DNA from: Duganella flavida
GTDB taxonomy: Bacteria > Pseudomonadota > Gammaproteobacteria > Burkholderiales > Burkholderiaceae_D
Assembly (NCBI RefSeq): GCF_009857445.1
Contig: NZ_WWCN01000004.1
Span: forward strand, 186,001 to 250,000
Direction of reading: 5' to 3'
Length of the DNA stretch: 64,000 nt
Of the stretch, positions 20,832-30,301 are shown piece after piece (positions within the stretch are counted from its first letter, which is position 1; each line of letters begins with the position of its first letter). The position numbers were made by a program, and so were the translations under genes. The notes under the pieces were generated by a model, which was not told the origin of the DNA, ran no database searches, and worked only from the letters and a program-made list of their open reading frames with translations.

Positions 20832-21734
20832 TCAGGAACGATCCATTTTTGCCATGGCCACAGAAGCCGCGGAAGTGCGCGTTTCTACACCTAGTTTCAC
20901 GAACACGTGTTCGAGGTGTTTGTTGATGGTGCGCGGGCTGGTGCCGAGGATGTCGCCGATGTCGCGGTTGGTCTTGCCTTTGATGACCCAGTTCAGCACC
21001 TCCGACTCGCGCTGCGTCAGTTTGAAGGTAGCCATTAGCTTTTCAATTTGCGCGGTGTCCGATTCTTCGCGCAGCACGATCATCCACTGCTCGTTTTCGC
21101 TGAACTCTGCCGCCGAGAAGATCAGGCGGCGACCACTGCGCGCGAGCGTCAGCGGCGGATGCGATTGGCCCTGGCTGTGCGCCAGCTGCGTCGCATGCAG
21201 CCATGCGGGCAGCTCGGCATCGGCCATGTAGCCTTGCATCAGCGTGCGCGCCAACGGCGTTTGCCAGACGACTTTACCGTCGCGCGGGGTCATGGCGATG
21301 ACGGCGTTGCCGAAGGCGTCGAGCGCAGTGCGGGCCTGGTCCATCAGGCGTGCGGTTTGCATGTGCGAGGCGATGCGGGCTAACACCTCGCTGGTGCGCA
21401 GCGGCTTGGTCACGTAGTCGTTGCCGCCGGCGTCGAAGGCGGCGACGACGTGTTCCGCCTCGGTCAGACCGGTCATGAATACGACCGGGATGTGGCGTGT
21501 GGCGAGGTTGGCTTTCAGGTGGCGGCAGGTGTCGAAGCCGTTCATGCCGGGCATGATGGCGTCCAGCAGGATGATGTGCGGCTGCGCTTCGGCGGCGCGG
21601 ATCAGTGCTGTTTCGCCGTTGTTCGCCACCAGCACGGTGTAGCCGGATTCGTCGAGCGCGTCGTGCAGCACGGCGAGGTTTTCCGGGACGTCGTCCACCA
21701 CCAGTACGATGTTGGATTCACTGTTGAAGTTCAT
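20832..21734 (-). CDS. Response regulator, REC plus LuxR-type DNA-binding domain
   Basis: The product has 300 residues. The receiver domain (about 8-125) has the acidic pair D14/D15, phosphoacceptor D58 in LLDAIMPGMNG and the conserved Lys in YVTKPLRT. A middle segment of about 100 residues (130-230), with a PAS-like look (LDAFGNAVIAMTPRDGKVVW), is unusual for simple NarL-type regulators. The C-terminus (about 235-295) is a LuxR helix-turn-helix with LTQRESEVLNWVIKGKTNRDIGDIL and SPRTINKHLEHVFVKLGV. Its start overlaps the kinase gene end by 17 bases, so the two are almost certainly partners. The urt and DUF445-SBP genes next door are plausible targets. Confidence 0.93.
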   Translation of the reverse strand: MNFNSESNIVLVVDDVPENLAVLHDALDESGYTVLVANNGETALIRAAEAQPHIILLDAIMPGMNGFDTCRHLKANLATRHIPVVFMTGLTEAEHVVAAFDAGGNDYVTKPLRTSEVLARIASHMQTARLMDQARTALDAFGNAVIAMTPRDGKVVWQTPLARTLMQGYMADAELPAWLHATQLAHSQGQSHPPLTLARSGRRLIFSAAEFSENEQWMIVLREESDTAQIEKLMATFKLTQRESEVLNWVIKGKTNRDIGDILGTSPRTINKHLEHVFVKLGVETRTSAASVAMAKMDRS

Positions 21735-24700
21735 TGGTTTCTTTCACAAAGTCCGCCATCGCATCGAGCTGGAAGCGGGCGGCAAAGTTGCGCATGGTGT
21801 CGGCGAATTGCGGGTACTGCGGCGCAATCTCGTCGAGTTTTTTCTGGATGCCGCGCACGTAGCCGACGCGTATTAGTTCGCGTAGCGCGGTCATGATGTC
21901 TTCAGGCGGGAATACCAGTTCTGACGGCGCGGCGGGAGCAGGGCGTTCTTCGCGGGCTTGGGTGATCCATTCCAGCGACAGGCGCGCACCGATCCAGTCC
22001 AGTAGTTCGCTCACGTTCACCGGTTTGACGAAGAAGTCTTCAGCGCGGATGGCGGCTGGATTTTCCATGCCTTTGTCGAAGGCGTTGGCGGAGACGATGG
22101 CGATAGGCGTCACCGACATTTCTCGGCGGCGCAGGATGTAGCTGGCTTCCCAGCCGTCCATGCCGGGCATGGCGAGGTCCATCAGGATCAAGTCCGGTTT
22201 GAAGGTGGCGTATTGGTCGATGCATTCGAGGCCGGATTCGGCTTGTGCTATTTCGAAGCCCAATGGTTGCAGGATGTTGAGCAGCAGTTCGCGGTCCACG
22301 CGTTCGTTGTCGACTACCAGGATGCGGCGGCGCGCGCCGTGGTAGCCGGTGCGTTGCGGCGTTGCCTCGCGGCGGCGTCCACCTGCGTAGCTGCCGCCAG
22401 CGCCGTCCCCACCTGCGCTGCTGCGCGCATCACGAACATGCACGCTAGGCAGGAACAGGCGCACCTGGAAGATGCTGCCGCGCGCCGAGCTGCGGACTTT
22501 TAGTTCGCCGCCCATCAACTGCGTGAGCATGCGGGCGATTGGTAACCCAAGGCCGGTGCCGCTGGCGTTGGCATGTGCGCTGGCGCTGCCGCGCGAGAAT
22601 GGTTCGAAGATGTGATCAATCTCTTCTTGGAGGATGCCAGGGCCTGTATCTTCGATTTCAAACGACGCCATTTCGCGCGCATACTGCAAGCGCATGACGA
22701 TGCCACCATGGCTGGTGAACTTGACTGCGTTGCCAAGGATGTTGATCAGGATTTGTCCGAGCCGCTTGCGGTCCGCGCGTACGCAGTGCGGCAGGCTGCC
22801 CGTTAGCTCATAGCGGAAGCTCAGTCCCTTGTTGGCCGCCTGCAGTTCGAACATGCGCACCACCTGGCCGATGAAATCGGGGAAGTCCAGCTCCTTCATA
22901 TCGAAGTTTAATTTGCCGCTCTCGATGCGGGCGATGTCCAGCGTGCCTTCGATCAGCGATAGCAAATGCTCGCCGCTGTTGCGGATCACGCGCACGGCTT
23001 GCTGGCGATGCGCCGGAATCGCCGGATCGTTGTCCAGTAGTTGGGCGTAGCCGAGGATGGAATTCAGCGGCGTGCGGATTTCGTGGCTGATGCCGGCGAT
23101 GTAGCGGCTCTTGGCTTGATTGGCCAGATCTGCGGCTTGCTTGGCTTGCTGTAGCTGGGCGTCGGTTTGCTGGTGTAGCTCGATCTCGCGCGTCAGCAGG
23201 CCGGTTTGGCGGTTCGATTCTTCCTGCGCCACTCGGCGGCTCTCGCTGGTCAGCACCAGCCACCATGCGACGATGCCGCTCAATAGCAGCAGTGCCGCAA
23301 ACACCTTGAAGAACACCAGCTGCAATTGCGGCAGCAGCGCGGCATCCGGCAGCACGGATTGTTCGTGGTAGTAGATTAACCCAAGCAGTGCTCCTAGCGA
23401 CAGTACGGTGACGATCATCAGCAGCAGGTAGTGTCCCAGCCCGCTGCTCAAATAGCGCCACAGCGATTGCGGCAGGATGGCGCGCATAGCCTCTTGCCAC
23501 TGCACGGCCACGCGCGCGTGCGGCTTGCAGGTGTCGTTGCAGCGCGCATCGAGGCAGCAGCACAGGGAGCAGATCGAACCTTGGTAGGCCGGGCAGTGCG
23601 CCATGTCGTCGGCTTCGTATTCTTTTTCGCAGATCACGCAGGTTTTGCTGTGCAGCGCTTCGGCAGGGCGGGCGATGTAGTACTTGCCGCGCGTCGCCAA
23701 TGCGATCAGCGGGGAGGTCACCAGCGCCGTCACCAGCGCGATGAAAGCGGAGAAGGCCTGCGCCTGCGCGCCGAAGCTGCCCATGAAAGCCGCCACCGAC
23801 AACGCGGACGCCAGCAGCATCGCGCCCACGCCGACTGGGTTGATGTCGTACAGGTAGGCGCGGCGGAACTCAATGCCTTTCGGGCTAAGGCCCAACGGCT
23901 TGTTGATGACCAGGTCCGCCACCACCGCCGTAATCCAAGAAATGGCGATGTTGGAGTACAGGCCCAGTACCTGGTCCAGCGCCTGGAACACGTCGAGCTC
24001 CATCAGCAGCACTGCGATCAGCGCATTGAATACGGCCCACACCACGCGGCCCGGATGGCTGTGCGTCAGGCGCGCGAAGAAGTTGGACCATGCCAGCGAA
24101 CCAGCATAGGCGTTAGTCATGTTGATCTTCACTTGCGACACCACCACCAGCAGCGCAGTCGCTGCCAGCGCCGCTTGCGGATGCGAGAACACAAGGCCAA
24201 ATCCAGCCAAATACATATGTGTCGGATTCACCGCCTGTGCCAGCGGCATGGCGCTGCTGATGCACAGCCATGCCAGCAGCGCGCCGCCCAGCATCTTGGC
24301 GATGCCGAGCAAGATCCAGCCCGGCCCCGCCATCAGCACACCGAAGTGCCAGCGCAGGCGATTCTGCTTCGTCTGCTGCGGCATGAAGCGCAGGAAGTCG
24401 ACCTGCTCGCCGATCTGCGTAATCAGCGCTACGCCCACCGCCGTCGCCGCGCCGAACATCAGCACATTGAAGCTGCCGTGCGTGCCTTCGCGGCCGGCGT
24501 AGTTCAGCAACTGCGCCGGTAGTTCCGGGCGCTTCATGAAGATCGCGATGAAGGGCAGGGCCATCAACACCAGCCAAACCGGCTGCGTCAGCATCTGGAT
24601 GCGCGAGATCAGCGTGACGCCGTGCGTCACCAGCGGAATCACCAGCAGTGCGCTGACCATATAGCCTATCCATAGCGGCAGGCCAAAATACAGCTCCAGC

Positions 24701-25119
24701 GCATAGGCCATGATGGCCGCTTCCAACGCAAAAAGGATGAAAGTGAAGGAGGCGTAGACGAACGACGATATCGTCGAGCCGATGTAGCCGAAGCCTGCGC
24801 CGCGCGTCAGCAGATCCATGTCCACGCCGTAACGCGCCGCGTAGTAGCTGATCGGCAGGCCGGTGAGGAAGATGATCAGTCCCACCGCCATGATGGCCCA
24901 CAGCGCGTTGATAAAGCCGTAGTTGACGGTGATGGTGCCGCCGATCGCTTCCAGCACCAAAAATGAAATCGCCCCGAACGCAGTGTTCGACACGCGAAAC
25001 ACCGACCAGCGGCGGAAGGCGCGCGGCGTGTAGCGCAGCGCGTAATCCTCGATGGTTTCGTTGGCCACCCAAGTGTTGTAGTCGCGCCGGATTTTGACGA
25101 TGCGCTGAGTTGTGGTCAT
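21718..25119 (-). CDS. Hybrid sensor histidine kinase with NCS1-permease input domain and cysteine-rich segment
   Basis: This very large protein has 1133 residues. Residues 20-480 are a complete NCS1-type (cytosine/purine/allantoin/hydantoin) permease with about 12 helices. Residues 494-531 hold nine cysteines (C494, C497, C509, C517, C520-C522, C527, C531) and may bind metal. Two more membrane helices follow (about 561-583 and 600-622), then a coiled coil, HisKA with H679 in GISHEIRTPLNS, HATPase (NILGNAVKF, DTGPGI, GTGLGL) and a receiver domain with D981 (LILMDLAMPGMDG). The layout recalls CbrA-like kinases that carry a transporter module. The position beside urt suggests sensing of a nitrogenous compound. 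The ATG directly abuts a terminator-like hairpin. Confidence 0.92.
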   Translation of the reverse strand: MTTTQRIVKIRRDYNTWVANETIEDYALRYTPRAFRRWSVFRVSNTAFGAISFLVLEAIGGTITVNYGFINALWAIMAVGLIIFLTGLPISYYAARYGVDMDLLTRGAGFGYIGSTISSFVYASFTFILFALEAAIMAYALELYFGLPLWIGYMVSALLVIPLVTHGVTLISRIQMLTQPVWLVLMALPFIAIFMKRPELPAQLLNYAGREGTHGSFNVLMFGAATAVGVALITQIGEQVDFLRFMPQQTKQNRLRWHFGVLMAGPGWILLGIAKMLGGALLAWLCISSAMPLAQAVNPTHMYLAGFGLVFSHPQAALAATALLVVVSQVKINMTNAYAGSLAWSNFFARLTHSHPGRVVWAVFNALIAVLLMELDVFQALDQVLGLYSNIAISWITAVVADLVINKPLGLSPKGIEFRRAYLYDINPVGVGAMLLASALSVAAFMGSFGAQAQAFSAFIALVTALVTSPLIALATRGKYYIARPAEALHSKTCVICEKEYEADDMAHCPAYQGSICSLCCCLDARCNDTCKPHARVAVQWQEAMRAILPQSLWRYLSSGLGHYLLLMIVTVLSLGALLGLIYYHEQSVLPDAALLPQLQLVFFKVFAALLLLSGIVAWWLVLTSESRRVAQEESNRQTGLLTREIELHQQTDAQLQQAKQAADLANQAKSRYIAGISHEIRTPLNSILGYAQLLDNDPAIPAHRQQAVRVIRNSGEHLLSLIEGTLDIARIESGKLNFDMKELDFPDFIGQVVRMFELQAANKGLSFRYELTGSLPHCVRADRKRLGQILINILGNAVKFTSHGGIVMRLQYAREMASFEIEDTGPGILQEEIDHIFEPFSRGSASAHANASGTGLGLPIARMLTQLMGGELKVRSSARGSIFQVRLFLPSVHVRDARSSAGGDGAGGSYAGGRRREATPQRTGYHGARRRILVVDNERVDRELLLNILQPLGFEIAQAESGLECIDQYATFKPDLILMDLAMPGMDGWEASYILRRREMSVTPIAIVSANAFDKGMENPAAIRAEDFFVKPVNVSELLDWIGARLSLEWITQAREERPAPAAPSELVFPPEDIMTALRELIRVGYVRGIQKKLDEIAPQYPQFADTMRNFAARFQLDAMADFVKETNELQQ

Positions 25120-25150
25120 AAAAAAAGCAGCTAGTGAACTAGCTGCTTTT
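25120..25150 (-). terminator. Terminator-like hairpin directly before the kinase start codon
   Basis: AAAAGCAGCTAG (25123-25134) and CTAGCTGCTTTT (25139-25150) form a 12-bp stem with a TGAA loop. On the minus strand the stem is followed by a run of seven T (25126 to 25120) and then immediately by the kinase ATG (25119). It has the form of an intrinsic terminator for the upstream PilZ gene. It leaves no room for a ribosome-binding site, so the kinase may have its own leaderless or attenuated expression. Confidence 0.8.
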
Positions 25151-25190
25151 CAAGCAAGTTACATGCCTATTGAACCGAAAGACCGAAAAA

Positions 25191-25958
25191 TCAGAAGCGA
25201 TGCTTGCCCGCGTGGAGCTTGTCGAGCAAGCGCTTGAGTTCTTCTTCCATCGCTGGCGACAGATTGGCGAACTGGCAGCCGATCTGCACTTGCTCACCGA
25301 GCAGGAAGGAGCGGAAGGTACGCGACAGGCGCACTTCCAGGTCGGCGATCATTACCGAATCCGGGCCCAGCTCCAGGCGCACGCGTTGCAGCTTTTTGCC
25401 GACGTGCAGGCCAATCGCATCGCGCGGCGCGGCGCGCATGCCAACGCCGCCAGCCGAGAAGTCGTACAGCTGCAGCTCGTACGGCTTGCCGTTGAGGACG
25501 AAGGAAGCCATGTAGTACACGCCCAGCGGTGTTTCCAGCCGCGCCGAGGAGCGACGGTTTAGCACTTGGCACTTGAGTGGGAATTCCAGATTCAGCAAGG
25601 TCGGCTGTTCCGGCAGCGTCGGCCAGGTGTCCGAGGTCAGGTTGAACTGCACCTTGGCCGAGCGCATCCACGCAACGAAGGTGGCGGCGCCAGGCGGCAG
25701 GAATTCGCCTTCGTTCAGTTCCAGCACGAAGTAGGGATGTTCAGGATCGACCGAGCGGATCCTCGCCATCACCACGTTGGTGGCGGAGGACGGATAAATC
25801 GAGACTGCCTCGCCGGATTCCGCCAGCAAGGTCAGGGCATCACCGATGTCATGTTCATCGGTCATGTCGTGGGGTTTCGAACCCGTCGCGATTGGCTCCA
25901 CAGCGTCTTTTAGGGTGGGGGGCCCGCGTCGAAATTCATTTGGTATTGGATCGTTCAC
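25191..25958 (-). CDS. PilZ-domain flagellar brake protein, YcgR-like
   Basis: The product has 255 residues. The N-terminal half resembles the YcgR-N domain (DALTLLAESGEAVSIYP, ARIRSVDPEHPYFVLEL). The C-terminal half is PilZ, with the c-di-GMP-binding motifs NRRSSAR (RxxxR) and DFSAGGVG (D/NxSxxG). Such proteins bind c-di-GMP and slow the flagellar motor. The frame starts with GTG at 25958; an internal ATG at 25865 that still precedes the YcgR-N domain is an alternative. No flagellar genes are adjacent. The hairpin at 25120-25150 probably ends this transcript. Confidence 0.9.
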   Translation of the reverse strand: MNDPIPNEFRRGPPTLKDAVEPIATGSKPHDMTDEHDIGDALTLLAESGEAVSIYPSSATNVVMARIRSVDPEHPYFVLELNEGEFLPPGAATFVAWMRSAKVQFNLTSDTWPTLPEQPTLLNLEFPLKCQVLNRRSSARLETPLGVYYMASFVLNGKPYELQLYDFSAGGVGMRAAPRDAIGLHVGKKLQRVRLELGPDSVMIADLEVRLSRTFRSFLLGEQVQIGCQFANLSPAMEEELKRLLDKLHAGKHRF

Positions 25959-26071
25959 GACGGCATATCTCTTTGATAATGACTTCTACAATGCGAGGTC
26001 GATCTAAGCAGTTTACAGCGTATTCAGCTTTTTGGCTTGCAAAAAGGCAAGAATATTTGAGTGCGTGTGGT

Positions 26072-26821
26072 TCAGAAGCGCTCATCCGGACGCAAATAGC
26101 GCCACTGGCCGACCGGCAAGTCACCTAGTTTCACTTTGCCGATGCGGACTCGTTTCAGACCAACAACTTTCAAGCCCACCATGTCGCACATGCGGCGAAT
26201 CTGGCGCTTCTTGCCTTCCTTCAGCGTGAAGCTGAGCTGATCGTCGTTTTGCCAGCGGACCTTGGCCGGCAGCAGCGGCTTGCCGTCCATCCACAGGCCG
26301 TGGTTGAGTTTCTTCAGGTCGCTGTCAGGCAGCTTGCCCGGTTTGGTGTACTCGACGCGTACCAGGTATTCCTTGTCGACCTCGGTAGTTTCGCCTATCA
26401 AATGCTTGGCGACGCGGCCGTCTTGCGTCAGCACCAGCAGGCCGACCGAGTCGATGTCGAGGCGGCCAGCCGGCACCAGCGAGCGCAGCTGCGTCGGGTG
26501 GAACATCTCAGGCGATGGATCTTCCGGCCAGCGGTTTTCCGGCTTGATCAGCACCACGGCCGGCTGGTAGCCATCTTCGGCCTGGCCGCTGACGTAACCC
26601 ATCGGCTTGTTGATCAGGATGGTCACGCGCTTGGATTGTTCGGCCGCAGCCTGGCGCTCCACGGTGACTTTCTGGCTTGGGTAAATCTTGGTGCCGAGTT
26701 CGTTGACGACTTTGCCGTCAACGCGGACCCAGCCGCGTTCGATCCATTCGTCGGCCTCGCGGCGCGAGCACAGGCCCAGTTCGGACATACGTTTAGACAG
26801 GCGGAGTAATTCTTCAGACAT
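26072..26821 (-). CDS. rRNA pseudouridine synthase, RsuA/RluB/RluF family
   Basis: The 249-residue product has an N-terminal S4 RNA-binding domain (RLSKRMSELGLCSRREADEWIERG) and a catalytic domain whose motif GRLDIDSVGLLVLTQDG holds the active-site Asp. The C-terminal basic motif KKRQIRRM is typical. The short length and single S4 domain fit an RluF-like member, but subfamily assignment is uncertain. I chose the ATG at 26821; the upstream open frame to 26926 lies inside the glnD 3' end and is not protein-like. It is 31 bases downstream of glnD, probably in the same transcript. Confidence 0.9.
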   Translation of the reverse strand: MSEELLRLSKRMSELGLCSRREADEWIERGWVRVDGKVVNELGTKIYPSQKVTVERQAAAEQSKRVTILINKPMGYVSGQAEDGYQPAVVLIKPENRWPEDPSPEMFHPTQLRSLVPAGRLDIDSVGLLVLTQDGRVAKHLIGETTEVDKEYLVRVEYTKPGKLPDSDLKKLNHGLWMDGKPLLPAKVRWQNDDQLSFTLKEGKKRQIRRMCDMVGLKVVGLKRVRIGKVKLGDLPVGQWRYLRPDERF

Positions 26822-26852
26822 GATGATGCTCTTATTTTCTAAAACAGACAGG

Positions 26853-29435
26853 TTAGACCTTGATGGCGTCCAGCAGGTCGGTTTCCAGCTGGATCTGGTT
26901 GCGGGCGTTGTTGAGGGCCGCGCCATCGATCAGGAATACGTCTTCCACACGCTCGCCCAAGGTCATGACCTTGGCGGTGTGCAGGTTGATATGGTATTTG
27001 GACAGCACGTTGGCGATCGAGTACAGCAAGCCGGTGCGGTCGTTGGCTGCTACGGATAGCAGGTAGTATTGGCCACGCTCGTCCGGCCGCAAGTCCACCG
27101 TCGGCTGGATCGGGAAGGTGCGCGACAGGCGCGACAAGCGGCCCTTGCCCGGCGCTGGTAGCGGCTCGGGCGTGGTCAGCAGGCCGCACAGCTCATGCTC
27201 GATCAGGCTGATGATGTCGCGGTAGCTCTTGGCAAAATTCTGCTCGGTGACCAGGAAGGTATCGAGCGCGTAGCCGTGGCGCGTGGTGTGGATCTTGGCA
27301 TCCAGGATGGAGAAGTTCTTGCGGTCGAAATAGCTGCAAATGCGCGCAAACAAATCCGGCTGGTCCTTGATGTAGACGGCGATCTGCAAGCCCTCGCCAA
27401 TCGGCGCCAGTCGGCATTTGACCACCGGTTGCTCGCTGTTGAAACGCTCGTACAGCGCGCGCGTTTGCCAGGCGATGTCGGAGGCGTCATGGCGCAGGAA
27501 GTAGGCCACGTCCAGCTGCTTCCAGAAGGCTTCGTGCGCGTTGGCCTCCAGACCGTACAGGCGCAGCGTGGCCAGCGCTTCCTGCTGGCGGTTGCGCAGT
27601 TCGTTGTCGGCGCTGTGTTCCTCGCCGCCCAGCACGCGCAGGGTGATCTTGTACAGGTCTTCCAGCAGCTTGGCTTTCCACGCGTTCCAGACTTTCGGGC
27701 TGGTGCCACGGATGTCGGCCACGGTCAGCAGGTACAGGCCGGTCAGGTGGCGCTCGTCGCCCACCACTTTGGCGAAGGCCTGGATCACGTCCGGATCGGA
27801 CAAATCCTGCTTCTGCGCCACTTGCGACATGGTCAGGTGGTTCCCGACCAGGAAGATGACCAGTTCGGTATCCTCGTCGCTCATGCCGTGCTCGCGGCAG
27901 AACTGCTCGGCGTCAGCCATGCCGAGTTCAGAGTGGTCGCCGCCGCGGCCCTTGGCGATGTCATGGAACAGCGCCGCTAGGAACAGCACCCACGGCTGGC
28001 CGAAGTTGGCCATCAGTTGGCTGCAGAACGGGTATTCGTGCGCGTGTTCGGCCATCGTGAAGCGGCGCATATTGCGGACTACCATCAGGATGTGCTGGTC
28101 CACCGTGTAGACGTGAAACAGGTCGTGCTGCATCTGGCCGACGATCTTGCGGAAGTTGGGCAAGTAACGGCCCAGGATCGACAAGTCATTCATGCGGCGC
28201 AGCGCGTGGATGATGCCGACCGGCGCCTGCATGATGCGCAGGAACAGCGAACGGTTGACCGGATCGGCGCGGAACGCTGCATCGATCTGGAAGCGCTCGT
28301 GCCACAGCGCGCGGGTAGCGCGCGCCGTCATGCCTTTGAGCGAAGGACGTTCGGTCATCAGCAGGAAAATTTCCAGCATGGCCGACGGCGTTTTTTCAAA
28401 GGTGTCGTCCTCGACGATGTCGATCAGGCCGTTGACATCGTTGAAGCGCTCGTTGATGCGCACCGCCTCGCCCGATTTCGGGAACAGGCGTTCTTCAATG
28501 TTTTGCAGCAGGATGGTGTTGAGCTGGGTGACGGTCTTGGCAGCCCAGTAGTAGCGCTGCATCAGGTATTCGCTGGCGCGGCGCATGTGGACGCCGCTGC
28601 CGGTGGCGGTCAGGCCCAGTGATTCGGCGATGGCGGTCTGCACGTCAAATACCAAGCGGTCTTCGCGGCGGCCGGCGTGCAGGTGCAGGCGCACGCGGAT
28701 GTCCTTGAAGGCGCGCTCTTTTTCCATCAGCTGTTTGGCTTCGGTCTGCGTGATCAGGCCGCTGGTGGCCAGCGTGCGCCACGAGTTGGCCAGGCCGGAG
28801 GCTTTTACCAGCCAGAGGATCACTTGCAGGTCGCGCAGGCCGCCCGGGCTTTCCTTGCAGTTTGGTTCGAGACTGAACGCCGTGTCTTCATACTTGGCAT
28901 GACGCTGGCGCATTTCCAGCACTTTGGCGTGGAAGAAGGCGCGCGGGTCCATCGCTTCGGCGTAGCGTGCTTCCAGTAGCTGGAACAGCTGCTCGTCGCC
29001 GCAGATGATGCGTGCTTCGAGCAGGCTGGTTTGGACCGTGATGTCGGCGGCGGACTCGCTCAGGCACTCGTCCACGGTGCGGATGCTGTGGCCGATTTCG
29101 AGGCCGAGGTCCCACAGCAGCTGCACCAGTTCTTCCAGTTTGGCCGTGGTGTCGGCGTCGGGTGCTTGCTCCAGCAGGATCAGCAGGTCGACATCGGAGT
29201 GGGGGAACAGCTCGCCGCGGCCGTAGCCGCCGACGCCAACCAGTGCCGTGTTGTCCGGCAGGCCGGCCGCGTGCCAGGCCGTGGTCAGTACTGCGTCCAC
29301 GCTCTGGCGCAGGCTGCGCAGCAGTTTTTCCGGCTTGCCATCCTCACGGAATCCCGCGATGACGACCTGGCGGTCGGCCTTCAGCTGGCGCTTCAGTTGC
29401 TCGCGCAGTTCCTTCTTCATCACGGCCGCGTTCAC
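26853..29435 (-). CDS. glnD: Bifunctional PII uridylyltransferase / uridylyl-removing enzyme
   Basis: This is the sensor of nitrogen status. It uridylylates PII when glutamine is low and removes UMP when glutamine is high. Of its 860 residues, the N-terminal nucleotidyltransferase has [17 protein letters not shown], with the metal aspartates. The central HD domain has [17 protein letters not shown]. Two ACT domains follow, the first around [20 protein letters not shown] and the second around [23 protein letters not shown]. The length is normal. It follows map by 3 bases, a common beta-proteobacterial order. It is functionally linked to urea uptake through the nitrogen response. Confidence 0.96.
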   Translation of the reverse strand: MNAAVMKKELREQLKRQLKADRQVVIAGFREDGKPEKLLRSLRQSVDAVLTTAWHAAGLPDNTALVGVGGYGRGELFPHSDVDLLILLEQAPDADTTAKLEELVQLLWDLGLEIGHSIRTVDECLSESAADITVQTSLLEARIICGDEQLFQLLEARYAEAMDPRAFFHAKVLEMRQRHAKYEDTAFSLEPNCKESPGGLRDLQVILWLVKASGLANSWRTLATSGLITQTEAKQLMEKERAFKDIRVRLHLHAGRREDRLVFDVQTAIAESLGLTATGSGVHMRRASEYLMQRYYWAAKTVTQLNTILLQNIEERLFPKSGEAVRINERFNDVNGLIDIVEDDTFEKTPSAMLEIFLLMTERPSLKGMTARATRALWHERFQIDAAFRADPVNRSLFLRIMQAPVGIIHALRRMNDLSILGRYLPNFRKIVGQMQHDLFHVYTVDQHILMVVRNMRRFTMAEHAHEYPFCSQLMANFGQPWVLFLAALFHDIAKGRGGDHSELGMADAEQFCREHGMSDEDTELVIFLVGNHLTMSQVAQKQDLSDPDVIQAFAKVVGDERHLTGLYLLTVADIRGTSPKVWNAWKAKLLEDLYKITLRVLGGEEHSADNELRNRQQEALATLRLYGLEANAHEAFWKQLDVAYFLRHDASDIAWQTRALYERFNSEQPVVKCRLAPIGEGLQIAVYIKDQPDLFARICSYFDRKNFSILDAKIHTTRHGYALDTFLVTEQNFAKSYRDIISLIEHELCGLLTTPEPLPAPGKGRLSRLSRTFPIQPTVDLRPDERGQYYLLSVAANDRTGLLYSIANVLSKYHINLHTAKVMTLGERVEDVFLIDGAALNNARNQIQLETDLLDAIKV

Positions 29436-29438
29436 GGT

Positions 29439-30260
29439 TTACGCTGCCTTGGCAGCTGCGCCAGTGATGAAGGCTGGCGGCGGCGGGCTGCCGGCCGACA
29501 GGGTCAGCACTTCGTAGCCGGTTTCGGTCACGAGCAGCATGTGTTCCCACTGCGCCGACAGGCTGCGGTCCTTGGTTTTGATGGTCCAGCCGTCGTTCAT
29601 TTCGCGGATTTCACGCTTGCCGGCGTTGATCATCGGCTCGATGGTGAAGATCATGCCTGCTTCCAGCTTGACGCCGGTGCCAGGGCGGCCGTAGTGCAGC
29701 ACTTGCGGTTCTTCGTGGAATACCTTGCCGATGCCGTGGCCGCAGAACTCGCGCACCACGCTGTAGCCGGCTTTTTCGGCGTGCTGCTGGATGGCGTGGC
29801 CAATGTCGCCCAAAGTGGCGCCCGGCTTGACTTGCTGGATGCCCAGCCACATGCATTCGTAAGTGATGTCGGACAGGCGCTTGGCCAGGATCGACGGTTC
29901 GCCGATGAAGAACATGCGGCTGTTGTCGCCGTGGTAGCCGTCCTTGATAACGGTGATGTCGAGGTTGACCACGTCGCCGTTCTTCAGCACTTTGTCGCCC
30001 GGGATGCCGTGGCAGATCACGTCGTTGACGGAGGTGCAGATGGCTTTGGGGTAGGGCGTGTAGCCCGGTGGGCAGTAATTCAGCGGCGCCGGGATGGTGC
30101 CCTGCACGTTGACCATGTATTCGTGGCACAAGCGATCCAGCTCGCCGGTGGTGACGCCCGCTTTAACGAAGGGGGTGATGTAGTCCAGCACCTCGGAGCC
30201 GAGGCGGCCGGCAACGCGCATGCCTTCGATATCTTCAGCGGTTTTGATGGAAATAGACAT
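29439..30260 (-). CDS. map: Methionine aminopeptidase, type I
   Basis: It removes the N-terminal methionine after deformylation. The 273 residues include the metal-ligand motifs VVNLDITVIKDGYHGDNSRM (two aspartates) and FCGHGIGKVFHEEP (His), plus Glu residues in IFTIEPMIN and later. The ATG at 30260 begins MSISIKTAEDIEGMRVAG, typical for Map; an upstream TTG adds only four residues. The gene is divergent from rpsB, with the MHFG-type gene inserted between them. No strong Shine-Dalgarno is visible. Confidence 0.95.
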   Translation of the reverse strand: MSISIKTAEDIEGMRVAGRLGSEVLDYITPFVKAGVTTGELDRLCHEYMVNVQGTIPAPLNYCPPGYTPYPKAICTSVNDVICHGIPGDKVLKNGDVVNLDITVIKDGYHGDNSRMFFIGEPSILAKRLSDITYECMWLGIQQVKPGATLGDIGHAIQQHAEKAGYSVVREFCGHGIGKVFHEEPQVLHYGRPGTGVKLEAGMIFTIEPMINAGKREIREMNDGWTIKTKDRSLSAQWEHMLLVTETGYEVLTLSAGSPPPPAFITGAAAKAA

Positions 30261-30301
30261 ATTGGATCGCAATCAGCAAAGTAAACGGTGAACACGCCAG
30301 C

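Noticed and set aside
23431..24522. Plus-strand open frame of 363 codons inside the kinase gene
   Set aside because: It mirrors the NCS1 transmembrane region on the opposite strand and yields His/Arg/Gln-rich sequence with no recognisable domain.
26027..26048. CTTTTTG/CAAAAAG hairpin downstream of the pseudouridine synthase gene
   Set aside because: The stem is short and AT-rich and no T tract follows on the minus strand, so it is not a convincing terminator.
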